A stretch of DNA of 44,327 nucleotides from an uncultured bacterium (GCA_903826405.1 CAIKEH010000053.1:1-44327); one strand, 5' to 3'. Numbered from the stretch's first letter, positions 9,756 to 19,460 are shown. Notes: generated by a model from the sequence alone, not told the origin. Program-made: numbers and translations.

Positions 9756-10511
9756 ATGTTTTATATGCCCTCCCAACCTAAAACAGTATACACAATGGGT
9801 TTTCAGGTCCTTTCTGATAACCTGTCTAAAATACCCATCAATGGTCCTAAAGGAAGGGTGATCAATACCATCAGTCCGAATTCATATGGGCTTTCGGTCA
9901 AGGATGAAAAATTCAGAGAAGCGTTGAAAAATAGTGATTTTCTGGCTTTGGATGGTGTGTATTTTGCATATGCATCCTTGATCATGAAAGGGAAAAATAT
10001 CAAAAAAAACCAAGGCCCGGACATATTTTACCATTTCATGAAACGCCTCCAGAATAGCGGAGGAAATGCATTTTTTCTTGGCTCCAGTGAAAAAACATTG
10101 GAGAAAATCAAAGAAAAAGCTGCTTTTGTTTACCCTGAAATCAAAATCCATACTTATTCTCCTCCCTTCAAAGCCGAATTTAGTGAAGAAGATAACCAGG
10201 CCATGATCGAAGCGGTCAATTCAGTTTCCCCTGACATATTGTTCATTGGAATGACCTGTCCAAAACAAGAAAAATGGTCAATAGCACACCGGGAAGAACT
10301 GAATGCCCCGTTGATCATATGCATCGGCAATGTGTTTGATTGGTTCGCAGGTACACAAAAATCAATTCACCCACTTTGGTTCAAACTCAGACTCGGTTGG
10401 CTGATCAGGATCTTTTTAAGACCTGAAATTTTCAGGAGGAATATCGGAAACCAGCTTAAATTTTTTCTGGATGCGACATTGATTGCCCTGAAGCTTAAAA
10501 AAGAAGCCTGA
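9756..10511 (+). CDS. WecG/TagA/CpsF-family (GT26) glycosyltransferase
   Basis: This is a 251-residue enzyme of the family that transfers ManNAc or ManNAcA to undecaprenyl-diphosphate-GlcNAc in enterobacterial common antigen and teichoic acid synthesis; other members transfer glucose. Family marks are INTISPNSYGLSVKD near the N-terminus, the DFLALDGVYFAYASLI acidic site, AFFLGSSEKTLEKIKEKA, the GMTCPKQEKW segment, and VFDWFAGTQKSIHPLWF followed by GWLIRIFLRPE. This C-terminal appendage is amphipathic and mediates membrane contact in TagA. The length is normal for the family. It starts 3 bases after the preceding stop. Together with the WzxE-like flippase next door it hints at an ECA-like lipid-linked intermediate, but the donor sugar is unknown. 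Confidence 0.88.
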   Translation: MFYMPSQPKTVYTMGFQVLSDNLSKIPINGPKGRVINTISPNSYGLSVKDEKFREALKNSDFLALDGVYFAYASLIMKGKNIKKNQGPDIFYHFMKRLQNSGGNAFFLGSSEKTLEKIKEKAAFVYPEIKIHTYSPPFKAEFSEEDNQAMIEAVNSVSPDILFIGMTCPKQEKWSIAHREELNAPLIICIGNVFDWFAGTQKSIHPLWFKLRLGWLIRIFLRPEIFRRNIGNQLKFFLDATLIALKLKKEA

Positions 10512-10803
10512 TCCGGCTGACCCCCGCTTATTTATTTCAGTGGACGTCCTTTCCAATAAATTCTGAATGTAGAGGCTGGAAAGTGCCAAAACATGATTTC
10601 CTGCTATTCCCCCCCACCCTCTCAGATATGCAGAAGCGTTAGTCGGATCTAAACCGGCCTATTATACGTAACAGTACAATTTTCAGTCACTTATGACGTT
10701 ATTCATGGTAATTTGCCGACATTTGGTGAAACGGCAAATTATTCGAAGTCAAGGCGTTATGGAAATCAATCCAAAACGACCATGTGACTAAGGTGGCGAA
10801 GCC

Positions 10804-12135
10804 ATGTATGGAGAAGACGAACCGAAAGCATTCAAAATAAACCAGTTGGAAGTATCCATCACAAAAATCAAATCCGCCTTTCGAACAGACCTGTTCAAAG
10901 TTTCCTTTCTGAATGGCATCGCCACATTCATTAGAATGCTTACGGGGGTAGTTAGCGTAAAGGTTATAGCCAAAATCATAGGACCACCGGGTATCGCACT
11001 TTTGGGGCAATTGAACAATTTTAGTACGATCATGCTGAGTATTTCCAACGGCGGCATAGTAGCAGGTGTCACGAAATATGTCTCTAAAAATTCAAATGAC
11101 GAATCCGGGTACATGCCTTTCTTGCGTACAGGATTCATGATCACACTCGTACTATCCATAATTTCATCTCTTTGCCTGATCCTATTTGCCGATCATTTTT
11201 CCATGATCATCCTTAAAAGTCAAGATTATCGATCCGTGTTCTACATTTTCGGATCAACACTTACTTTATATGCCATGAACTCCTGGCTCTTGGCCGTGAT
11301 CAACGGCTTCAAGCTTTATAGGATATATGTGATCACCAATATCGCAGGAAGTATAATCGGGCTCATACTTTCCCTACTTCTCTCTTACAAATATGGTACC
11401 TGGGGGGCATTGGTCTCCTCCATCACCTTTCAATCTTTAGTTTTTCTGGTTACAATCAGCATGGTCCTGAAATTCAAATGGCTCAATTTGAAAGAGCTAT
11501 TGAAAGTACCGGATAGATCAACCACAATCAAACTATCTCATTATTCCCTGATGGCCATTACATCTGCAGTGGTAATGCCTACCGCACAATTGATCGTTCG
11601 CAGCCATATCAAAACACACTCATCGTTGATGGAATCCGGGATCTGGGAAGGTGTCAATAAAGTGTCGAACATGTATCTGATGGTGATCATCACCTCGCTT
11701 AGCATATACTTTCTGCCCAGAATAGCAGAATTAGATGAAGGAAAAGACGTGAAGTCGGAAATACTCAAAGTCTACAAACTCATCATTCCGTTCATGGTAC
11801 TGGGTACCATTTTGATTTACATCCTCAGGAAAACATTGATACATGTTCTGTTCACGCCGGAATTCGAGTCCATGGAATCACTTTTCCCCTATCAATTATT
11901 GGGTGACATATTCAAAATGATGGGGTGGGTACTTGGTTATGTAATGCTCGCCAAATCCATGACAAAAACATACATTTTCATGGAATTACTGAGTGGTATA
12001 TTTTTTACCGGCTTCAGTATCCTGTTCATAAACACATACGGAACAATCGGAGCTACAACTGGATATATGCTGAGCAATTTCCTGTACCTGGTGCTCGTAG
12101 CTTTTAAACTCAGATTCATACTTCTAAAAGCATGA
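10804..12135 (+). CDS. WzxE-like lipid-linked oligosaccharide flippase
   Basis: This 443-residue MOP-superfamily protein, with about 12 predicted helices, should move the undecaprenyl-diphosphate-linked repeat unit across the inner membrane. The conserved block at 84-94, GIVAGVTKYVS, together with IGPPGIALLGQLNNF, is closer to the O-antigen translocase/WzxE branch than to the capsule-type Wzx branch. The start at 10804 is the first ATG after a 292-base gap in which I see no gene. A transcript start may lie in that gap, but no clear promoter was found. The neighbours on both sides are glycosyltransferases. Confidence 0.87.
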   Translation: MYGEDEPKAFKINQLEVSITKIKSAFRTDLFKVSFLNGIATFIRMLTGVVSVKVIAKIIGPPGIALLGQLNNFSTIMLSISNGGIVAGVTKYVSKNSNDESGYMPFLRTGFMITLVLSIISSLCLILFADHFSMIILKSQDYRSVFYIFGSTLTLYAMNSWLLAVINGFKLYRIYVITNIAGSIIGLILSLLLSYKYGTWGALVSSITFQSLVFLVTISMVLKFKWLNLKELLKVPDRSTTIKLSHYSLMAITSAVVMPTAQLIVRSHIKTHSSLMESGIWEGVNKVSNMYLMVIITSLSIYFLPRIAELDEGKDVKSEILKVYKLIIPFMVLGTILIYILRKTLIHVLFTPEFESMESLFPYQLLGDIFKMMGWVLGYVMLAKSMTKTYIFMELLSGIFFTGFSILFINTYGTIGATTGYMLSNFLYLVLVAFKLRFILLKA

Positions 12136-12163
12136 TCTTCAGAATAAATCATGAAAAGAACCA

Positions 12164-13231
12164 ATGGATAAGCGTATGAAACAAAAGCAAATTGAAAATT
12201 TCTTTTCTGACGGCAGCAGCCCATTGGTATCCGTTGTGATGACCGTTTTCAACGGCGGAATATACATCCGGGAATCCATCGAAAGCATAATCAACCAAAC
12301 TTACTCGAACTTTGAATTTATCATCGTGAATGATGCATCCACAGATGATACAGAATCCATCATCAAATCATTTTCAGATACCCGTATCATATATATCAAA
12401 AACGAATTGAATTCGGGAATCGGGCCATCGAGGAACAAAGCAAATAAACTAGCAAGGGGGAAGTACATAGCAACACTTGATGCAGATGATATTGCACATG
12501 AGGAAAGGCTTCAAAAACAAGTTGTATTCATGGAGAAAAACGCGAATGTAGCTGTATGCGGCTCGTCTTTTACCCAGATAGACACGAAAGGGAAAAAGCT
12601 TCGTAAAATCACATTACCTGTTGATCCCGTAGCCATTCGCACTGAACTTCTGTTATGGAATTGCATCTGCAATCCTTCCATCATGATAAGAAGAGATGTT
12701 TCCCATGCTAATCCATATAAAAAGGAATTCGAACTTACAGAGGATTTCGAACTCTGGTACAGGATATCCTTAAACAATGAAATCCATAATCTGCCTGAAG
12801 CCCTTTGTTTCTACAGAGTACATGAGGGTAATATAAGTACCGTGAAAAAGGAGCAACTCATGGAAGTTGCCAAAAAACTATTTCAAATAATCCTCACCGA
12901 TTTGAAGGTTGAATTTTCAGAAGCTGAATTGACCATGCATAGGGATGCTTTGTATTTTTTGTACGACAAATTTGAAAGTCCAAATAATCTTGAAAATTTG
13001 GAAACATGGTTCCATAAATTGATGAGGCATATCAGGAATAATGACAAATACGATTTCAACCATTTCTATTCCATATTGATGAACAGATGGATTACGATGG
13101 CTTTCAATCGAAAAGATTATCATTCCATGCTGTTCAATTCCTTTATCCACATTGCCCCAATGACATATGTAAAAACCCTGTTCCAGAAATTGGGCGACAG
13201 AATGGCAAAGAAGAAAATGATGATCCTATGA
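12164..13231 (+). CDS. Family 2 glycosyltransferase (first of a tandem pair)
   Basis: This is an inverting GT-A transferase of 355 residues. The domain starts at about residue 22 with VSVVMTVFNGG. It has the nucleotide-binding IIVNDASTDDT, RNKANKLARGKYIATLDADD with the metal-binding acidic triplet, and EDFELWYRIS as the catalytic-base region. FYRVHEGNIS follows, typical of WcaA/WbbD-type GT2 enzymes. About 120 residues of helical tail lack recognised motifs. It overlaps the next gene by ATGA. The two proteins align along most of their length (same DADD/DSDD, FRVHxxNIS and tail), so they look like an old tandem duplication with diverged specificity. Confidence 0.88.
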   Translation: MDKRMKQKQIENFFSDGSSPLVSVVMTVFNGGIYIRESIESIINQTYSNFEFIIVNDASTDDTESIIKSFSDTRIIYIKNELNSGIGPSRNKANKLARGKYIATLDADDIAHEERLQKQVVFMEKNANVAVCGSSFTQIDTKGKKLRKITLPVDPVAIRTELLLWNCICNPSIMIRRDVSHANPYKKEFELTEDFELWYRISLNNEIHNLPEALCFYRVHEGNISTVKKEQLMEVAKKLFQIILTDLKVEFSEAELTMHRDALYFLYDKFESPNNLENLETWFHKLMRHIRNNDKYDFNHFYSILMNRWITMAFNRKDYHSMLFNSFIHIAPMTYVKTLFQKLGDRMAKKKMMIL

Positions 13232-14262
13232 CGGAACCCATTCCAAAGAACGGATTCAAAGTGTCTGTCATCATGCCGGTTTACAATGCAGCCGGATATG
13301 TTAAAGAATCCATTGACAGCATTTTGGCACAGACATTAGTTGATTTTGAGCTTATCCTTATCAATGATTGCTCGACAGACCTTTCCAAAGAGATCCTCGA
13401 ATCTTATACTGACCCCAGAATCAAGATCCTGCACAACGAACGCAATATGGGAATCGTTCATACAAGAAACAGAGGCTTGGAAGTGGCGAATGGGGAATAC
13501 ATAGCCATATTGGACAGTGATGACCTCGCATATCCAACCCGCCTTCAACTCCAAACTGAATTCTTAGATTCGCATCCTGATTATGGAATTTGCGGCTCGG
13601 ATTACGACGTCATCGATTCGACAGGCAAAAAACTCATACACATATCGGTACCTCATAGTGCACTCGATAACAACACCATACTGAAATTCAATATCAACTG
13701 CATACATTCCAGTATGACCATCAGGTCATCCATCCTGAAAAATCATCGATATCGTGTAGGATTCGACATAATCGAAGACTATGAACTGGCATTTGCTGTT
13801 TCCAGGAAATGGAAAATCGGTAATCTGAACAGGACTGTGACCTCCTATAGAGTGCATGGGAATAACATATCCATCGAGAAATGGGGCAAAATGATCGGCT
13901 CCAGGAAAACACTTGATGCAGAAGTCCTGCGTGACATGGAAATCCCATTTTCCATGGAAGAACTTGACCTGCATTCCAATTTCATAAATGCCAATTACGA
14001 ATATTTCAAAATTAATGATCGCAGAAAAACGCTTTTGAGCTGGCTGGAAAAATATATTTCACTATTGGTTGAAAGAAAAGACATCAATCCCGTACTCATT
14101 AGAAAAGGTTTTGCATTCCGCTGGCTGATCCTGTGCATTCGAAATGGCCAATACAACGAAGTCCTACAACCTTTGAAAATAGGAGTCACCAAACAAGAAT
14201 TGTCAAATTGTTTTTACGATCTGTTCAAAATGAAATTCCTGAAAAAGATGAAGGTGTTTTAG
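13228..14262 (+). CDS. Family 2 glycosyltransferase (second of a tandem pair)
   Basis: This is a 344-residue GT-A transferase. The frame is open further upstream to 13087, but the start at ATG 13228 gives a 4-base ATGA overlap with the previous gene and places VSVIMPVYNAAGY near residue 12, as expected. Motifs are LILINDCSTDLS, RNRGLEVANGEYIAILDSDD, IIEDYELAFAVS and YRVHGNNIS. The tail matches that of the upstream paralogue in length and pattern (LLSWLEKYI versus LETWFHKLM). Its donor sugar is unknown. With its partner it probably adds consecutive residues of the same or related sugars. Confidence 0.87.
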   Translation: MTEPIPKNGFKVSVIMPVYNAAGYVKESIDSILAQTLVDFELILINDCSTDLSKEILESYTDPRIKILHNERNMGIVHTRNRGLEVANGEYIAILDSDDLAYPTRLQLQTEFLDSHPDYGICGSDYDVIDSTGKKLIHISVPHSALDNNTILKFNINCIHSSMTIRSSILKNHRYRVGFDIIEDYELAFAVSRKWKIGNLNRTVTSYRVHGNNISIEKWGKMIGSRKTLDAEVLRDMEIPFSMEELDLHSNFINANYEYFKINDRRKTLLSWLEKYISLLVERKDINPVLIRKGFAFRWLILCIRNGQYNEVLQPLKIGVTKQELSNCFYDLFKMKFLKKMKVF

Positions 14263-14301
14263 TGTCCGATTTAAAAAGAGGGGATATTTCAAACAAACCG
14301 T

Positions 14302-16128
14302 ATGGCCATATTGAAAAGAAATAAATGGTTTTCCAATATAAATCCGAAACAATTTTTCGGCCTTATCGTCGCATATCAACTTATTTGGATATTCCAGGGT
14401 ATTGATCTATCCGACGAAGGCTTTTTAGCGACTTTTTATCAAAACATCTTCACCCATCCTGAATCCGTACAGTATAATTTCATGTTCTGGCTAACCGGTG
14501 TCATTGGTGGAATATGGTGGAAATTTTTCCCATTTCTTGGAATCCTGGGCCTTCGTCTAGCGGGGGTTATAGTGGTTACCAGTACGGCTTATACGACTTA
14601 CCTGATTCTGAGAAAACATATTAGTGCTCCAATCCTGCTCATTGGGATTTTTTTGGTAATCATAAATCTGAATAACGACATAAAAACGATCAACTACAAT
14701 AACCTTTCGGCTTTATTCTTCGTGATCGTCATCCTTCTTCTAGCTAAACATCTGGAAAATCCAAAAACCGGCTATCTATTTCTTGTTGGCTTGCTGTTGT
14801 CTTTGAATATCATGGTCCGTCTACCCAATATTCTAGGACTAAGCCTATGCTCACTACCTTTGCTGGCGCCCGGAAGTCTCGAAAAGAAGTCAAAAGCTTT
14901 TTTTGAAATGTTATTGGGCATCTTGATAGGCTTCTTTTCCATGTATCTGATGCTGAGGTCGACAGGACAGATGGATACATTTTTCAATGCTTTCCAATTG
15001 GTTCGTGAAATGAGCCAGGCAAAGACCCAGAATGGTATCGTGGGCGGAAATTATGGATTCATGAAGATCCTTTCCCAATTCAGATCAGATATTTTGCATT
15101 CATTGCTCTACACTATCTTGATATTGGGTCTAACACTTGCGATTCAATTAAGCTTTGCAGGTTATATCAGGAACAGCAAAATGAGAAATTGGTCATCCAT
15201 GGCATTGACCACATTACTACTTTTTGTTTTAATGACGATGATTTTACGAGGCAATTTTCGGTACTTCTCCTCATTGCCATTATATCACGGTGCAGGTATC
15301 ATCTCGACTTTAATCATTCTACACAGAAGGATGCCACTTGCCATACAATACATTTCTTTTGCAGGATTACTCACCCTTCTATTCTATCCTGTTGGAAGCG
15401 CTCAAGGCATATTGACCGCTGGAAAGTTCTGCCTCTGGATATCGACTCCGATAGCTTTAGAAATACTATACAAAGGGATCGTCATCAAGCCTAATCAATA
15501 CTTTGCAAAAAAGTTACCCTTTATCACGGTCGGACAAAATTTATTCCCGGAATGGTCAATTAAAGCAGTGAGGAAAAGCTTCCTGATCGCAGTGATGGCC
15601 TTTGGATTATTCTTCTCCTTTCGTTACCCGATGTTCGACTATGGAAGCCGATTCGAAATGTGGCATAGAATTGAAAATAAAAATCTGGCCCTGATTGGAA
15701 CAACGGAATCAAGATCTGAAGCAATAAACAATTTGCTTATTGCAAGCAGGAATATCATAAAACCCGGAGATACGCTACTTGCCTATGACTGCTTGCCACT
15801 TTTACATTTCCTGACAGAAACCACGCCATTCCTTCATAATTCATACCCTTGGCTTTATTCGACGGGGGCATTTGAAAAAGACCTTGAAACATGCAGTTCA
15901 AGATCAACTCATCAACCGGTCTTGATCCGTCAGAAAATCCAAACCATAGGTGATGGTGGCGGATGGCCAAGTAAAATCGTGTCAGGCAAATATGAAGATT
16001 GGGAGGTAAATAGAGGTCGTAATGAAACATTGAATCGCTTCCTGATCGAACATGGATACACGTTGTACTGGGAAAGTCCCTATTTTCAAATTATGGTCCC
16101 TAAAGATTTCCGATTACCACGAGGATAA
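14302..16128 (+). CDS. Predicted GT-C-like polytopic glycosyltransferase
   Basis: This 608-residue membrane protein has about 11-13 predicted helices and a soluble C-terminal part of about 150 residues. I do not recognise a named family with certainty. The first extracytoplasmic loop carries LSDEG (Asp38-Glu39-Gly40), the position and type of acidic motif used by GT-C enzymes such as ArnT and PMT, which take sugars from polyprenyl-phosphate donors on the periplasmic side. Later segments (GGNYGFMKILSQF; a C-terminal region with LAYDCLPLLHFLTETTPFLHNSYPW) resemble uncharacterised bacterial GT-C proteins. The context supports this: a GtrB/ArnC-like donor synthase and an SMR-like protein lie 3-5 kb downstream. 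An alternative is a second polymerase. The start at 14302 is the first ATG after the GT2 stop. Confidence 0.6.
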   Translation: MAILKRNKWFSNINPKQFFGLIVAYQLIWIFQGIDLSDEGFLATFYQNIFTHPESVQYNFMFWLTGVIGGIWWKFFPFLGILGLRLAGVIVVTSTAYTTYLILRKHISAPILLIGIFLVIINLNNDIKTINYNNLSALFFVIVILLLAKHLENPKTGYLFLVGLLLSLNIMVRLPNILGLSLCSLPLLAPGSLEKKSKAFFEMLLGILIGFFSMYLMLRSTGQMDTFFNAFQLVREMSQAKTQNGIVGGNYGFMKILSQFRSDILHSLLYTILILGLTLAIQLSFAGYIRNSKMRNWSSMALTTLLLFVLMTMILRGNFRYFSSLPLYHGAGIISTLIILHRRMPLAIQYISFAGLLTLLFYPVGSAQGILTAGKFCLWISTPIALEILYKGIVIKPNQYFAKKLPFITVGQNLFPEWSIKAVRKSFLIAVMAFGLFFSFRYPMFDYGSRFEMWHRIENKNLALIGTTESRSEAINNLLIASRNIIKPGDTLLAYDCLPLLHFLTETTPFLHNSYPWLYSTGAFEKDLETCSSRSTHQPVLIRQKIQTIGDGGGWPSKIVSGKYEDWEVNRGRNETLNRFLIEHGYTLYWESPYFQIMVPKDFRLPRG

Positions 16129-16188
16129 AAACTAATGCAAAATCATAAAGCGTGATTTTAATAGCGCACCAACCAGAATTTTTATAAA

Positions 16189-17211
16189 ATGAAAAACAAT
16201 TCCAAAATCAATTTAGGGATAATAGGTTACGGATATTGGGGAACAAACCTCGTCCGTAACTTTTTCACGGTAGGTGATTGCATACTTTCACATGTTGCAG
16301 ATGGCAGGCCCGACAGACTGGAGGCTCTTGCGAAGATATTCCCGACCATAAAAGGTGTTCTTGAGGCCAATGATATCATAAATGATCCTGCGATCGATGC
16401 AGTGGTTATCGCAACACCTGTCTGGTCACACTACGAGTTGGCCAAAAAGGCACTGAACAATGGCAAACATGTATTGTTGGAGAAACCCATGACCTCTACC
16501 AGAGCTCAAGCAGCTGAACTCATCGAAATGGCTGAAAAAATGGGACTTACGCTGATGGCCGACCATACTTTTCTTTACACTGGGGCCGTTCAAAAGATGA
16601 AGGAACTGATCACAGATGGAACCCTTGGCCAACCCGCTTACTTCGATTCCACCAGAATAAATCTGGGATTATTCCAGCCTGATGTGAATGTATTGTGGGA
16701 TCTGGCACCCCACGACATTTCCATCCTTTTACATCTCATCGAAGACACTCCTATCAGCATCAATGCAACTGGAATATCCCATACGCACAACGGCATAGAG
16801 AATATTGCGTACATGACCGTGAACTACGATTCCGACCTCATCGCACATTTCAACTGTTCCTGGACCTCTCCTGTTAAGATCCGCCATACACTCATCGGCG
16901 GTGATAAAAAAATGATCGTCTACAACGATCTTGAACCATCAGAAAAAGTAAGGGTGTACGATACGGGCTATCAGCATAAGACAGATGACGAAAAGAAACA
17001 TGTCATGGTGGACTACCGAACGGGTGATGTATACATCCCGAAAATTTCCAGCAGGGAAGCTCTAGCCAGTATGGCCAATGATTTCGTACAGTCCATCATT
17101 CAGAAAAGAAAACCCCTCTCTCATGCAGAATTGGGCATGAAAGTGGTCAGCGTGCTTGAAGCTTCACAGTTATCCATAAAGAATGGCGGAACATCCATCA
17201 AAATTGCCTGA
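16189..17211 (+). CDS. Gfo/Idh/MocA-family sugar-nucleotide oxidoreductase (module A)
   Basis: This is an NAD(P)-dependent dehydrogenase of 340 residues. The N-terminal Rossmann fold has IIGYGYWGTNLVRNF (Gly13-x-Gly15-x-x-Gly18), followed by VVIATPVWSHYE and the substrate-site HVLLEKPMTS. The C-terminal alpha/beta domain has WDLAPHDISILLHL, whose Asp-x-x-x-His pair is typical of the catalytic site. The order oxidoreductase, hexapeptide acyltransferase, DegT aminotransferase is that of WlbA-WlbB-WlbC (WbpB-D-E). Those enzymes oxidise C3 of a UDP-N-acetylglucosaminuronate, aminate it and acetylate it. The UDP-sugar 6-dehydrogenase and the epimerase of that pathway are not in the window, so the exact sugar is unresolved. 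Confidence 0.82.
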   Translation: MKNNSKINLGIIGYGYWGTNLVRNFFTVGDCILSHVADGRPDRLEALAKIFPTIKGVLEANDIINDPAIDAVVIATPVWSHYELAKKALNNGKHVLLEKPMTSTRAQAAELIEMAEKMGLTLMADHTFLYTGAVQKMKELITDGTLGQPAYFDSTRINLGLFQPDVNVLWDLAPHDISILLHLIEDTPISINATGISHTHNGIENIAYMTVNYDSDLIAHFNCSWTSPVKIRHTLIGGDKKMIVYNDLEPSEKVRVYDTGYQHKTDDEKKHVMVDYRTGDVYIPKISSREALASMANDFVQSIIQKRKPLSHAELGMKVVSVLEASQLSIKNGGTSIKIA

Positions 17212-17212
17212 A

Positions 17213-17701
17213 ATGACAACTTTAAACATCAATGAATCGAAAAAGAGCCTGAACAATGTGAATGTTGGTGAGAATGTACGGATTTTCGACTTCGTCAATG
17301 CCTACGGCTGCACCATAGGGGACAATAGCAAAATCGGAGCATTTGTAGAGATCCAGAAAGGTGTGTCCATAGGTAGGAACTGCAAGATCTCCAGCCATAG
17401 TTTCCTTTGCGAAGGTGTCATTATCGAAGACAATGTATTTATTGGACATGGAGTCATGTTCACCAATGACATATTTCCCCGGGCAACCAACCCTGATGGC
17501 AGCCAACAGACAGACGCCGACTGGCATGTAGTCCAAACAATCATCAAAAAAGGAGCCTCTCTTGGATCCAATTCAACTATACTGGCAGGCATCACCATTG
17601 GCGAAAATTCACTTGTGGGGGCAGGGGCAGTTGTGATCAGAGATGTCCCTGCAAATACCGTCGTCGCCGGCGTACCCGCTAAAATCATACGTAGCCTCTA
17701 A
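17213..17701 (+). CDS. WlbB/WbpD/QdtC-like left-handed beta-helix N-acetyltransferase (module A)
   Basis: This is a 162-residue hexapeptide-repeat enzyme that should acetylate the 3-amino group of a nucleotide-linked sugar. I place the start at ATG 17213, right after the preceding stop. The frame is open to 17183, but that would overlap the oxidoreductase and add ten residues not typical of the family. Hexapeptide turns run from NVGENVRIFDF to IIRSL. The family-specific loop is FIGHGVMFTNDIFPRATNPDG, as in WlbB and QdtC, where the Asn and the following loop bind the amino sugar. The aminotransferase that would supply its substrate starts 10 bases downstream. Members of the family form trimers in the cytoplasm. 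Confidence 0.85.
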   Translation: MTTLNINESKKSLNNVNVGENVRIFDFVNAYGCTIGDNSKIGAFVEIQKGVSIGRNCKISSHSFLCEGVIIEDNVFIGHGVMFTNDIFPRATNPDGSQQTDADWHVVQTIIKKGASLGSNSTILAGITIGENSLVGAGAVVIRDVPANTVVAGVPAKIIRSL

Positions 17702-17711
17702 ACGTTTTAAA

Positions 17712-18812
17712 ATGAACCACAAAATTCCTTGTCTTGACCTGAAAGGACAACACCAATCCATCAAAAAAGAGATTTTCGAAGCATTCGAAAAAGTTTATGA
17801 CCAGACTGCATTCTCCGGCGGACCTTTCGTGGAGGAGTTCGAGAAAGCGTTTGCACTTTTTTGTGGAACCAATCATGCAGCTGGCGTCAATAATGGCACC
17901 ACTGCGCTGCACTTGGCCATGCTGGCCCTGGGCATCGGGGACGGCGATGAAGTAATCATACCCGCAAACACGTTCATAGCAACCGCGTGGGGGGTCACTT
18001 ACTCTGGTGCCAAGCCCGTGTTCGTCGATTGCACAGAGGATACCTGGGAGATAGATCCAACCAAGATCGAAGCTGCCATAACTTCGAAGACCAGGGCGGT
18101 TGCCGGCGTACATCTCTACGGCCAACCCTTCGACATTGAAGCTGTGAAAAAAATATGTACAAAGCACAACTTATTCCTCATAGAAGATGCGGCACAGGCA
18201 CAGGGTGCACGCTATCACGGAAAACCAGTCGGCGGTTTCGGGGACCTTGCATGTTTCAGCTTTTATCCAGGGAAAAACCTCGGCGCCTGTGGTGAAGCGG
18301 GTGGAGTGACCACCAATAACGAAGCCTACTATAAACATATTCTCAGTCTTCGAAATCATGGTTCGGTGGTGAGGTATCATCACGACGAGGTGGGCTATAA
18401 TATGCGAATGGGCGGCTTAGAAGGAGCGTCATTGAGCATCAAACTGAAGCACCTCCCTTCCTGGAATGCCCGTAGGCAGGTTATCGCCCAAGCTTACCAG
18501 CAGCGCATCCAGAATCCCAAATTGAAAATGCAAATTCAACCCGAAGGGCATGAATCCATATTTCACCTGTTCGTCGTGACCACCTCAGATCGGGATGGAT
18601 TAATGAAATACCTAAACGACAATAACATAAATCCAGGACTGCATTATCCTATACCCTGCCATCTGCAAAAAGCCTATTCTGATTTGGGCCATAAAGAGGG
18701 GGACTTTCCGAATTCTGAATACCTCGCTTCACATTGTCTTTCATTGCCCATGTTTGCTGAACTTACAAATGCCGAAGTGGACTATGTCATCGAAACACTG
18801 AACAAGTACTGA
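17712..18812 (+). CDS. DegT/DnrJ/EryC1-family sugar aminotransferase (module A)
   Basis: This is a PLP-dependent aminotransferase of 366 residues acting on a keto-sugar nucleotide, with glutamate as the usual amino donor. I use ATG 17712 (MNHKIPCLDLKGQ); the longer frame from 17643 would overlap the acyltransferase by 59 bases. PLP-site marks are VNNGTTALHLAM, IEDAAQAQGARY (Asp and Gln contacting the cofactor) and the Schiff-base lysine Lys188 in FYPGKNLGACGEAGG, followed by VGYNMRMGGLEGA. This subgroup (WbpE/WlbC, FdtB, QdtB-like) commonly acts at C3. The gene position between two acyltransferases agrees with a 3-acylamino sugar. It starts 10 bases after its neighbour. Confidence 0.88.
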   Translation: MNHKIPCLDLKGQHQSIKKEIFEAFEKVYDQTAFSGGPFVEEFEKAFALFCGTNHAAGVNNGTTALHLAMLALGIGDGDEVIIPANTFIATAWGVTYSGAKPVFVDCTEDTWEIDPTKIEAAITSKTRAVAGVHLYGQPFDIEAVKKICTKHNLFLIEDAAQAQGARYHGKPVGGFGDLACFSFYPGKNLGACGEAGGVTTNNEAYYKHILSLRNHGSVVRYHHDEVGYNMRMGGLEGASLSIKLKHLPSWNARRQVIAQAYQQRIQNPKLKMQIQPEGHESIFHLFVVTTSDRDGLMKYLNDNNINPGLHYPIPCHLQKAYSDLGHKEGDFPNSEYLASHCLSLPMFAELTNAEVDYVIETLNKY

Positions 18813-18818
18813 TCCCAA

Positions 18819-19451
18819 ATGGACAAACTGCAATTACTCATATTCCCGTTCAACGGAAACGGTCTCGAAGCGCTCGATTGCATCGACTCTGCAAGGTTTG
18901 AATTTATCGGATTTGTGGATGACAATGAAGAGAAACGCAATCAGCTTCAGCCTTGGCCGATAATGGATCGCACCGCGCTAACCCGTCATAATAAGGCAAA
19001 AATTCTAGCCGTACCCGGGGGCCCGCTCTCCTATTTGAAAAGAAGCGAATACATCCTTGGACTTGGTATAGATCCATCCAGGCTGGTATCAATCATACAT
19101 CCTCATGCCCATATCGGCCATTCAGTCAAGATCGGGACCAACTGTCTGATCATGGCAGGGGTGGTCTTGACCAGTAATGCCAGCATCGGCGACCATGTCT
19201 GCATCCTCCCCAATACAGTCGTCCACCACGACTCCGTCATAGGGGATCATTCACTGGTCGGATCTAATGTTGCCATTGCGGGTGGAACACGTATTGGCAG
19301 GAATTGCTATATCGGAAGTGGTACCAACATCATGAACGGAATAGAAGTTGGTGAATTTTCACTAATCGGTCTCGGAAGCAACGTAACGAAAAGCATTGCC
19401 CCATATTCCAAGGTGGCCGGCAATCCGGCCAAACCTATTTTAAAAAAATAG
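18819..19451 (+). CDS. PglD/NeuD-like sugar O- or N-acyltransferase
   Basis: This is a 210-residue two-domain enzyme. The N-terminal Rossmann-like sugar-nucleotide domain covers about 1-85 (LLIFPFNGNGLEALDCI, FVDDNEEKRNQ). The left-handed beta-helix (about 88-205) begins with HPHAHIGHSVKIG and ends with KVAGNPAKPILKK. The catalytic base is probably the histidine in NTVVHHDSVIG, as in PglD and NeuD. PglD acetylates the C4 amine of a UDP-sugar and NeuD O-acetylates sialic acid. A second acyltransferase beside the WlbB-like one suggests either a diamino sugar or a different acyl group. It starts 6 bases after the aminotransferase. Confidence 0.82.
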   Translation: MDKLQLLIFPFNGNGLEALDCIDSARFEFIGFVDDNEEKRNQLQPWPIMDRTALTRHNKAKILAVPGGPLSYLKRSEYILGLGIDPSRLVSIIHPHAHIGHSVKIGTNCLIMAGVVLTSNASIGDHVCILPNTVVHHDSVIGDHSLVGSNVAIAGGTRIGRNCYIGSGTNIMNGIEVGEFSLIGLGSNVTKSIAPYSKVAGNPAKPILKK

Positions 19452-19460
19452 CTGAATCGG

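Noticed and set aside
14302-16128. Second Wzy polymerase
   Set aside because: It lacks the HNG-type loop seen in the 6156-7532 protein and has an early DEG loop and a soluble C-terminus more like GT-C enzymes. Not fully excluded.
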